Positions 1-5,003 of a stretch of DNA of 6,103 bases are shown here, piece by piece; positions within the stretch are counted from its first letter, which is position 1, and every line of letters starts with the position of its first letter. This DNA comes from UBA12026 sp035291405. GTDB lineage: Bacteria; Patescibacteriota; Microgenomatia; UBA8517. The stretch lies in assembly GCA_035291405.1 (NCBI GenBank), contig DATDSD010000032.1:1-6103 (forward strand), given 5' to 3'. The position numbers were made by a program, and so were the translations under genes. The notes beneath the pieces are model-generated. The model made no database searches and had not been told where the DNA came from. It worked only from the letters and a program-made list of their open reading frames with translations.

Positions 1-915
1 GCAAAATTTCCAGACTATGCAAAATTTGGAAATTTAAATTTGGAAGAATTAAAAACAAGAGATGATATTGAGATAGATCATGACAAAAAGCTTCCATGGG
101 ATTTTTTCCTTTGGGCAATTAACTCTAAACACACTATGAGATGGGATAGCCCATGGGGAGTAGGATACCCTGGTTGGCACATAGAGTGTACCGCGATGTC
201 AACAAAATATTTAGGCGAGAATTTTGACATTCATACTGGTGGAATTGAACATATCAAGGTTCATCATACTAACGAAATAGCCCAAGGATATGCAGCTTTT
301 GGTCACAAAACTGCCAACTATTGGTTACATAATGGTTGGTTAACAGGAAAAGATGGAGAAAAGATGAGTAAAAGTTTGGGAAATTATGTAACAGCAGGGG
401 AGCTAATTGAAAAAGGATATGATCCACTTGCAATGAGATATTTAATTTTAACTTCACATTATAAAAAAGGATTAAGGTTTTCGTTTGAATCTTTAGATTC
501 TGCACAAAGTGCACTAAATAATTTAAAAAATCTTATTAATTCTGCCAAAGCGGAAGAAAGTAGAACCATCTTATCAGAAGAAAAGAATCAAAAAATTGAA
601 GAATTTAGAGAAAATTTTAGTAATGCGCTTGCTGATGATATTAATGTTCCTCAAGCATTGGCTATTCTTTGGGAAATGTTAAAAAGTAATATTCCAAGTC
701 AAGATAAATATGATTTAGCAATTTCATTTGATGATGTCTTTGGTCTTGGTTTATCTCAGGTTTCAAAATCAAAGGTTGAAACGCCGGAAAATATTAAAGC
801 CTTAATTCAAAAAAGGGATGAATTAAGAAAAGAAAAGAAATTTATTGAAGCTGACAAAATTAGGGATGAGATAATAAGTTTAGGTTTTGATGTTTCTGAC
901 AAACCTGCCAAATAA
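1..915 (+). CDS. cysS: Cysteinyl-tRNA synthetase, C-terminal part (5' end outside window)
   Basis: Class I aminoacyl-tRNA synthetase that charges tRNA-Cys with cysteine in the cytoplasm. The frame is open from base 1 (AKFPDYAKFGN..., matching the family's FPDYGKLS region), so the start codon, the HIGH motif and the first zinc cysteine lie upstream. About 304 codons are present of a family length near 450-460. Visible signatures are GWHIEC with its zinc-binding Cys at 187-189, then FDIHTGGIEHIKVHHTNEIAQ-like sequence, with the zinc His at 262-264 and Glu at 274-276. The ATP-binding KMSKS loop is at 361-375, in GEKMSKSLGN. The C-terminal helical tRNA-binding region ends in KFIEADKIRDEIISLGF, typical of the family. 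The variant HHTNE (HHENE in most bacteria) fits a CPR lineage. It ends with TAA TAA and converges on the next gene. Identification is secure; the in-frame TTG at 40 is internal, not the start. Confidence 0.96.
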   Translation, partial: AKFPDYAKFGNLNLEELKTRDDIEIDHDKKLPWDFFLWAINSKHTMRWDSPWGVGYPGWHIECTAMSTKYLGENFDIHTGGIEHIKVHHTNEIAQGYAAFGHKTANYWLHNGWLTGKDGEKMSKSLGNYVTAGELIEKGYDPLAMRYLILTSHYKKGLRFSFESLDSAQSALNNLKNLINSAKAEESRTILSEEKNQKIEEFRENFSNALADDINVPQALAILWEMLKSNIPSQDKYDLAISFDDVFGLGLSQVSKSKVETPENIKALIQKRDELRKEKKFIEADKIRDEIISLGFDVSDKPAK

Positions 916-943
916 TAAAAAGTATTTAGTTGCAAAGAACCTA

Positions 944-1294
944 CTAAGAACTAGAAAATTTTATTTTTTTGATTGAAAATTCCGGTTGCGTTGGAGATTT
1001 TTTAACTATCACTCCAATATAGTCAATTAATGGGTATGTTTTTCTGACTTCTGTCCAAAATTTCTCTGAGAGATTTGTAGAATAATTACCAAATCCGGCT
1101 TTCTCTGTTTGGGAACAAAGTTTTCCCTCCCACTGCCTAATTATTTCAAGTATTTTTTTACCTTCATTATTAAATTGATCTTGTAACTCATCTTGGCTTT
1201 TTATGTATTTGTTATACAGCACGTTAAACTTTTTAAAATCTTCTTTATTATTATCTATCATCCTTTCAAAATAGTCTTTATATTTTGTAGTCAT
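944..1294 (-). CDS. Conserved-looking hypothetical protein, 116 aa, cytoplasmic
   Basis: Function not recognised. The protein has no signal peptide or membrane segment. Residues 5-60 are highly charged and probably helical (YKDYFERMIDNNKEDFKKF, then FNNEGKKILEIIRQWEGKLC). The C-terminal half carries aromatic-rich motifs (KFWTEVRKTYPLIDYIGV, residues 78-95) and a basic end (KKIKFSSS). It has one cysteine, C60. The motif layout of NEGKKILEIIRQWE, LC, FGNYS, LSEKFW and YPLID looks like a small protein seen in many CPR genomes; this is recollection, not a search. The ATG at 1294 is chosen because a -35/-10 pair lies directly upstream on the minus strand. There is no Shine-Dalgarno sequence. It is convergent with cysS (28 bp between the two stop codons) and divergent from the surface-protein gene. 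Composition and clean codon structure support a real gene. Confidence 0.8.
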   Translation of the reverse strand: MTTKYKDYFERMIDNNKEDFKKFNVLYNKYIKSQDELQDQFNNEGKKILEIIRQWEGKLCSQTEKAGFGNYSTNLSEKFWTEVRKTYPLIDYIGVIVKKSPTQPEFSIKKIKFSSS

Positions 1295-1302
1295 ATTAAG
1301 AT

Positions 1303-1331
1303 ATTAAATAGATTTAGACACTTGATTTCAA
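1303..1331 (-). promoter_or_regulatory. Putative sigma-70 type promoter for the 116-aa gene
   Basis: On the minus strand, TTGAAA (1326-1331) is followed after 17 bp by TTTAAT (1303-1308). Each matches its consensus at five of six positions. The expected transcription start, about 7 bases beyond the -10 box, is near 1296, within a base or two of the ATG at 1294. The transcript would therefore be leaderless or nearly so, which agrees with the missing Shine-Dalgarno sequence. A 4/6 alternative -10 box (TAATAT, 1301-1306) overlaps it. Confidence 0.5.
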
Positions 1332-1332
1332 G
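1321..1332. repeat. Short palindrome between divergent genes, possible operator
   Basis: CTTGA-TT-TCAAG is a perfect 5-bp inverted repeat with a 2-bp centre. It supplies the minus-strand -35 box (TTGAAA) and a TTGATT on the plus strand. A wider, looser pair GACAC (1317-1321) / GTGTC (1342-1346) surrounds it. It may simply be two back-to-back -35 elements, or a site for a dimeric regulator. Short palindromes are common in AT-rich DNA, so support is modest. Confidence 0.3.
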
Positions 1333-1354
1333 AGACAAAATGTGTCAATATTAA
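1322..1354 (+). promoter_or_regulatory. Weak putative promoter for the surface-protein gene
   Basis: The ATG at 1361 has no Shine-Dalgarno sequence. A TATTAA box (1349-1354, four of six consensus positions) ends 6 bases before it, the same spacing seen at the two downstream single-gene promoters. TTGATT (1322-1327) is the best -35 candidate but lies 21 bp away, which is too far for an ideal promoter. Shifting the -10 to CAATAT (1346-1351) gives 18 bp but a poorer box. Activator dependence is possible. Confidence 0.3.
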
Positions 1355-1360
1355 AACGAT

Positions 1361-2752
1361 ATGGCAGAGACAGAAATAAATGTTGTGGGTTTGTCTTCAG
1401 GGAAAAAGGGAGGAAAAGCCAATTGGAAAGTAATTGGTGCAATTATTGGTATTATTGTTTTGGCCATAGGCATTATTGCTGGAATACTTCTTGTTAAACA
1501 GCAACAAGATATCAGGGAGAAAGCAAAAATTGTTTCTTGTACTGATCCTACTGTTGAGCAATGTCCCGTTGCAGGGAGCCCAAATATTTTAAGAAATTGT
1601 CATCCACCACAATCAGATAATTCTCCCGTTGAAAGTATTTGTGATGGAGAGGGTAAGATCTCCTTCTGTGGAACTAAAAATTATTGCTGTCCTTCTGCCG
1701 GTGGTAATTGGACAACTGACATGAAAGCTTGTACATTGGAAACATTTTCGAGATTGAGTGTATCTCCTGAAGCTGACATTACATGTAGTCAAGGTTTTAC
1801 TGATGAATTCACAACAATTAATACCACAAAGTGGAATAAATATGGTGATACAAATGCAGTGAATGGTGTATTGGTTGTTAAAAGGGAGGAATTAGGTACT
1901 ACTAGCAGTCCAGCTGATTATGATGGATTGGTCACTAAGGATTCATTAACGGGGGATTTTGTTGTGGAGTTTGATATTACAGATTTAGAGAAAACTGGAA
2001 CTGGGGGCGCAGGTGCAATAGTTATATTTTTAACCGATGATGATGAATCTGATAGACTCACGGTTTTTAGACGAAAAACGAATGACGGAACGTACGACCT
2101 TACGGCTGCCTTAGGTGTTGCTGGTTCATCACCAGAAATTAAAAATGTCACTTTACCTAGAGGTCCTGTTACGATTAAAGTAGAACGTAAGTCTGGCAAA
2201 TTTAAGATTTATAAAAAATCTGGATCTAGTTATCCAGTATTTTTTGAACCACAAGGTACACTTACAAAAAAAATAGAATCAATACATTTAACAGCTCTTA
2301 ATACAAGCACCCAACTTACAGGAACATACGCTTTAGCAAAGTTTGATAATTTCAAGATTTACTGTTCAACGGGTCCTACAGCAACTGCTACAGCAACTGC
2401 TACAACAACAGGCTCTGGTGTTCCAACAAGGACTCCAACGTCTACACCAACAGCTACCGCAACTGTTACACCTACAGGTGCGCCTAATTCTTGTGGAGGA
2501 ACTTGTGGAAGCAATCTTAACTGTAATGCTGAACTTTATTGTTACCAAGGTTTTTGTAGAAATCCACAATGTTCATCAGATACAGATTGTAATTGTAGTG
2601 GTACTGGAGCAACGGCAACAGCAACATCAAGATCCGCAACAGCAACGTCTTCCACCATGCCAATACCAGAAACTGGTGCAAACTTCCCAACAATCTTGGG
2701 TGCAGGGTTTGGGATAATTATGATTTTAATTTCTCTTGCCTTAGCACTCTAA
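1361..2752 (+). CDS. Exported surface protein: N-terminal anchor, Cys-rich segment, beta-sandwich domain, Thr-rich linker, Cys-rich repeat, IPETG sortase-like tail
   Basis: A 463-aa multidomain cell-surface protein of unknown ligand. Order: lysine/glycine-rich N-terminus; membrane helix 24-45; KQQQDIREKA (46-55), a juxtamembrane signature I associate with Microgenomates; a segment with eight Cys (60-124, including YCC); a predicted beta-sandwich of concanavalin/LamG or DUF1080 type (about 143-335: FTDEFTTINTTKWNKYG opening, VVEFDITDLEKTG, TIKVERKSGKFKIYKK, FDNFKIYC closing); a Thr/Ala/Pro linker (about 338-374); and a second Cys-rich module (CGGTCGSNLNC, CYQGFCRNPQC, DCNC). The C-terminus is IPETG (435-439) plus a hydrophobic helix, resembling a sortase sorting signal but without the usual basic residues at the end. 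The N-terminal helix has no clear signal peptidase site, so both ends may be membrane-tethered. The regulator gene begins 34 bp downstream with no terminator between. Roles in adhesion or carbohydrate binding are inference. Confidence 0.88.
   Translation: MAETEINVVGLSSGKKGGKANWKVIGAIIGIIVLAIGIIAGILLVKQQQDIREKAKIVSCTDPTVEQCPVAGSPNILRNCHPPQSDNSPVESICDGEGKISFCGTKNYCCPSAGGNWTTDMKACTLETFSRLSVSPEADITCSQGFTDEFTTINTTKWNKYGDTNAVNGVLVVKREELGTTSSPADYDGLVTKDSLTGDFVVEFDITDLEKTGTGGAGAIVIFLTDDDESDRLTVFRRKTNDGTYDLTAALGVAGSSPEIKNVTLPRGPVTIKVERKSGKFKIYKKSGSSYPVFFEPQGTLTKKIESIHLTALNTSTQLTGTYALAKFDNFKIYCSTGPTATATATATTTGSGVPTRTPTSTPTATATVTPTGAPNSCGGTCGSNLNCNAELYCYQGFCRNPQCSSDTDCNCSGTGATATATSRSATATSSTMPIPETGANFPTILGAGFGIIMILISLALAL
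2376..2404 (+). repeat. 12-bp tandem repeat encoding TATA in the Thr-rich linker
   Basis: CTACAGCAACTG occurs twice in perfect tandem (2376-2387, 2388-2399), followed by a partial CTACA. It encodes the alternating Thr-Ala run of the surface-protein linker. Unit length is a multiple of three, so copy changes would lengthen or shorten the linker without a frameshift. The linker is a plausible site of O-glycosylation. Confidence 0.7.
2663..2677 (+). other. Sortase-like sorting motif IPETG
   Basis: Codons 435-439 of the surface protein read I-P-E-T-G, one change from the canonical LPXTG, followed by 24 residues dominated by a hydrophobic helix (ILGAGFGIIMILISLALAL). Canonical signals end in Lys/Arg; this one does not. 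No sortase gene lies in the window. Confidence 0.65.
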
Positions 2753-2776
2753 TCCTTTAAGGTATTATTAAGCTTC

Positions 2777-2789
2777 AGGAGTATAATTG
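2777..2789 (+). promoter_or_regulatory. Shine-Dalgarno deciding a TTG start for the response regulator
   Basis: AGGAG (2777-2781) lies 5 bases before TTG at 2787, an ideal distance. The in-frame TTG at 2799 and ATG at 2805 are 17 and 23 bases away. The ATG would give the family-typical N-terminus MKLLIVEDE, so it remains an alternative. A TATAAT (2782-2787) overlaps the TTG, but no -35 box accompanies it. Confidence 0.6.
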
Positions 2790-3458
2790 AGCAATAAGTT
2801 GGCTATGAAATTATTAATTGTAGAAGACGAACACAAAATTGCTAATTCTTTAAAAAAAGGATTTGAACAAGAATCTTTTGTATGTGACACTGCCTATGAT
2901 GGTGAAAGTGGATATGATTTGGCATCATCTGAAGAATATGATTTAATAATTTTAGATATTATGCTTCCCAAAAAGAACGGAATATCAATTTTACGTGATT
3001 TAAGAAGAAACAATGTACATACACCAACTTTGATGCTTACTGCAAAAGGAGAGATAAACGATAAACTAGAAGGCTTTAATTCTGGAGCAGACGATTATTT
3101 AGTTAAACCATTTTCTTTTGAGGAGCTTGTGGCTCGTGTCAAAGCTCTAGTTAGAAGACCAACAGAAATTATAAATGAAACCTTTAGAATTAAAGACTTA
3201 GAGCTTGACACTAAAAATCAAGAAGTTAAAAGACTTGGGAAAATAATTCAATTATCTAAAAAAGAATACCAATTACTGGAGTACATGATGAAAAATAAGG
3301 GAAAAATAGTTTCTAAAGACAATATAATTTCTCATGTTTGGGATTATGAAGCTGAAATTTTACCTAACACAGTTGAAGTATTTGTAAAATACTTAAGAAA
3401 TAAATTAGGAAAAGACATAATCAAAACAATCAGAGGATTTGGTTATAAAATAGGATAA
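2787..3458 (+). CDS. Two-component response regulator, OmpR/PhoB family
   Basis: DNA-binding transcriptional regulator, 223 aa, normal for the family, with the usual two domains. The receiver domain (about 7-120) shows the acidic pocket E13/D14, phospho-acceptor D57 in LIILDIMLP, T85 in LMLTAK, and K107 in YLVKPF. The winged-helix effector domain (about 128-222) includes LSKKEYQLLEYMMKNKGKIVSKDNII, the recognition-helix region NTVEVFVKYLRNKLG, and the wing TIRGFGYKIG. All catalytic residues are intact. The TTG start at 2787 is preferred on Shine-Dalgarno spacing and adds six residues before the family-typical MKLLIVEDE. The kinase gene begins 2 bp after the stop, so the two are almost certainly partners and translationally coupled. 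It is probably co-transcribed from the surface-protein gene upstream. Which genes it controls is not shown; neighbouring envelope genes are the obvious candidates. Confidence 0.96.
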   Translation: MSNKLAMKLLIVEDEHKIANSLKKGFEQESFVCDTAYDGESGYDLASSEEYDLIILDIMLPKKNGISILRDLRRNNVHTPTLMLTAKGEINDKLEGFNSGADDYLVKPFSFEELVARVKALVRRPTEIINETFRIKDLELDTKNQEVKRLGKIIQLSKKEYQLLEYMMKNKGKIVSKDNIISHVWDYEAEILPNTVEVFVKYLRNKLGKDIIKTIRGFGYKIG

Positions 3459-3460
3459 GT

Positions 3461-4384
3461 ATGTTTACAAAAGCCAGAACAAAATTAACACTTTATTATT
3501 TAGTTATCATCATGACAATCTCTTTGTTTTTTAGTTTTATTATCTATCAAGGTGCAACTATAGAATTAACAAGGATTGAAAACATGCAGCGAATCAGACG
3601 TCCAAACTCCGCTTTCTTGATTGATCCAGATTTAATTACTGAGACTAAATCAAGAATTTTTCTCTCACTTTTGACTTTGAATGCATTTATTCTTTGTGTC
3701 TCAGGTGTGTCTGGATATTTTCTATCTGGAAAAACATTAAAGCCAATATCAGAAATGATGGAGGAACAAAAAGAATTCATAAGTAATGCCAGTCATGAAT
3801 TAAGAACTCCGCTTTCATCACTTAAAACAGAAATAGAAGTAGCGCTTCGCGATAAAGAACTTAAATTGAAAACAGCTAAAGATTTGATTAAAAGCAACTT
3901 GGAAGAGGTAGATAAAATGACACAACTTTCTAACTATTTATTAGAATTAAACAAATTTCAAAATAGGTCAGGAAATTTGAAATTCTCGAAAGTTAATTTA
4001 GCAGATATTGTTAAAGAGACGGCCGGCAAAAATAAAGTTAAATTTAATTTAGAAAAAGTGATTATAAACGGAGACAAAGATTCTCTAACAGAACTTTCTA
4101 GAATTTTAATAGACAATGCAATTAAATACAGTGATGGTAAAGATGTTGAAATTGTAACTAGGAAACCTGGGATTCTAGAAGTTAAAGACAAAGGTATTGG
4201 AATTTCAGAAAAAGATCTTCCACATATTTTTGATAGATTCTATAGAGGAGACAAAGCAATGGGGAAAGATGGGTATGGTTTGGGATTATCAATTGCAAAA
4301 CAAATAGTAGATCAGCACTCTGCAAAGATAAAAGTTGAAAGTAAATTATCTAAAGGCTCCACTTTTAAGGTTATCTTCAGTTAA
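3461..4384 (+). CDS. Membrane sensor histidine kinase, partner of the adjacent regulator
   Basis: 307-aa inner-membrane kinase that autophosphorylates and passes phosphate to D57 of the regulator. Layout: TM1 about 11-30; a short extracytoplasmic loop of about 35 residues (31-65, including RIRRPNSAFLIDPDLI); TM2 about 66-88; DHp domain with the H box FISNASHELRTP, phospho-acceptor H112; and an ATPase domain with the N box LIDNAIKYS (N219), G1 DKGIGIS (D243), F box HIFDRFYRGD and G2 GYGLGLS (G271-G275). Only 24 residues separate TM2 from H112, too few for a HAMP domain; LKPI is the remnant-like feature. AGGA (3452-3455) lies 5 bases before the ATG and overlaps the regulator's stop region. All motifs are intact, so it should be active. 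The small loop argues for sensing within or near the membrane, or through a protein partner, rather than binding a large ligand. The signal is unknown. Confidence 0.95.
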   Translation: MFTKARTKLTLYYLVIIMTISLFFSFIIYQGATIELTRIENMQRIRRPNSAFLIDPDLITETKSRIFLSLLTLNAFILCVSGVSGYFLSGKTLKPISEMMEEQKEFISNASHELRTPLSSLKTEIEVALRDKELKLKTAKDLIKSNLEEVDKMTQLSNYLLELNKFQNRSGNLKFSKVNLADIVKETAGKNKVKFNLEKVIINGDKDSLTELSRILIDNAIKYSDGKDVEIVTRKPGILEVKDKGIGISEKDLPHIFDRFYRGDKAMGKDGYGLGLSIAKQIVDQHSAKIKVESKLSKGSTFKVIFS

Positions 4385-4396
4385 GAACGATATTAT

Positions 4397-4411
4397 CTAA
4401 TAAGTAATTAG
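4397..4411. promoter_or_regulatory. Inverted repeat before the small exported-protein gene, possible operator
   Basis: CTAAT-AAGTA-ATTAG is a perfect 5-bp inverted repeat in the 46-bp gap between the kinase gene and the next start. AGTAA also recurs as a direct repeat 7 bp apart (4403-4407, 4410-4414). TATTAT (4391-4396) could be a -10 box but has no -35. It could be a regulator site or chance in AT-rich DNA. Confidence 0.22.
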
Positions 4412-4415
4412 TAAG

Positions 4416-4424
4416 GGAGGTGAT
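4416..4424 (+). promoter_or_regulatory. Exceptionally strong Shine-Dalgarno
   Basis: GGAGGTGAT is fully complementary to the 3' end of 16S rRNA over nine bases and sits 6 bases before ATG 4431. It is far stronger than any other start signal in the window and predicts high translation of the small exported protein relative to the kinase upstream. Confidence 0.85.
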
Positions 4425-4430
4425 TAATTT

Positions 4431-4895
4431 ATGAATAAACAAATTTTAACTAGTCAAAGCCCTAGTAAAAAAGTACTTGCAATAATTTTGGCTCTAGGAG
4501 TAGTGGCATCTGTTGGATATTTTGGAACAAATTTCGTTTTGGCAGATGAAGAAAATCCAATGCACCAAACATTAATTAGTAGAATTGCCCAAAAGTTTAA
4601 TCTTAGTGAAACTGATGTAGAGGCAGTTTTTGAGTCAGTCAGAGACGAAAGAGAAGAAGAAATGAAGACAGAAAGAGGAGAGCAATTGTCTCAGGCTGTT
4701 AACGATGGTGTTATAACAGAAGCCCAAAAACAAGCACTTCTATCAAAAGTGGAAGAGCATATGGGAGAAAGACAACAGAATAGAGGAGAGTTACAAGCTT
4801 GGTTTTCAGAACAAGGTATTGATGAGACCAAACTTCGTGATTATCTAGGCCCCGTTGGTCGTGGAGAAGGACGTGGTATGGGAATGCCAAGATAG
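4431..4895 (+). CDS. Small exported helical protein downstream of a two-component system
   Basis: A 154-aa protein; function not established. The N-terminus is a signal peptide or signal anchor: KK at 13-14, hydrophobic stretch 15-37, and a possible signal peptidase site after VLA (A38, before DEE). The mature part is charged and helical: LISRIAQKFNLSETDVEAVFESVRD (48-72), an Glu/Arg-rich stretch (73-85), then AVNDGVITEAQKQALLSKVEEH (89-110), a second helix to about 139, and a Gly/Arg/Met tail (GRGEGRGMGM). The 'helix, LSETDVEAVF, DGxITEAQ' layout resembles the DUF2680-type small secreted proteins, and ITEAQ (95-99) recalls the LTxxQ motif of CpxP/Spy periplasmic chaperones. Both resemblances are by eye. 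It has no cysteine. It lies 46 bp after the kinase gene and is followed by a strong terminator, so it is the last gene of that unit. A feedback or output role for the two-component system is inference. Confidence 0.85.
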   Translation: MNKQILTSQSPSKKVLAIILALGVVASVGYFGTNFVLADEENPMHQTLISRIAQKFNLSETDVEAVFESVRDEREEEMKTERGEQLSQAVNDGVITEAQKQALLSKVEEHMGERQQNRGELQAWFSEQGIDETKLRDYLGPVGRGEGRGMGMPR

Positions 4896-4920
4896 GGATA
4901 AGATAGTGTTTTAGAATAAG

Positions 4921-4950
4921 CCCCCGCCTTTTATAAGTGGGGGTTTGTTT
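4921..4950 (+). terminator. Rho-independent terminator
   Basis: CCCCC (4921-4925) pairs with GGGGG (4939-4943). The stem continues as a G-U pair, a bulged C, C-G and two T-A pairs around a TTAT loop. The U-rich tail TTTGTTT follows at 4944-4950. It lies 25 bp after the stop of the small exported protein and ends the four-gene unit. There is no matching U-tract for the minus strand. Confidence 0.88.
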
Positions 4951-4969
4951 GTGATTTTCGATATTTTAA

Positions 4970-4997
4970 TTGCGTAGAAAAAAATATTTGATATACT
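4970..4997 (+). promoter_or_regulatory. Extended -10 promoter, predicted leaderless start
   Basis: TTGCGT (4970-4975) is followed after 16 bp by TATACT (4992-4997, five of six), preceded by the extended -10 element TG-A (4989-4991). The expected transcription start falls at about 5003-5005, on the ATG at 5004. No Shine-Dalgarno sequence exists, so the mRNA should begin at or next to its start codon. Confidence 0.65.
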
Positions 4998-5003
4998 TCC
5001 AAA

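Noticed and set aside
921..970. Possible terminator between cysS and the convergent gene (TAGTT 927-931 / AACTA 949-953, then a T-rich stretch)
   Set aside because: The stem is five AT-rich pairs with a 17-base loop, and the T-rich stretch begins inside the convergent coding region. It is too weak to call.
1918..2199. Open frame on the minus strand inside the surface-protein gene
   Set aside because: It is antisense to a well-supported domain, with no start signal or recognisable motif.
2343..2717. Long open frame overlapping the Thr-rich part of the surface-protein gene, encoding a Gln/Leu/Val-rich peptide
   Set aside because: It is the frame-shifted reading of the ACA/GCA-rich linker. The main frame has coherent domains, and this one has only low-complexity runs and no start signal.
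2755..2763. CCTTTAAGG palindrome between the surface-protein and regulator genes as a terminator
   Set aside because: Four-base arms with a one-base centre cannot form a hairpin, and no U-tract follows.
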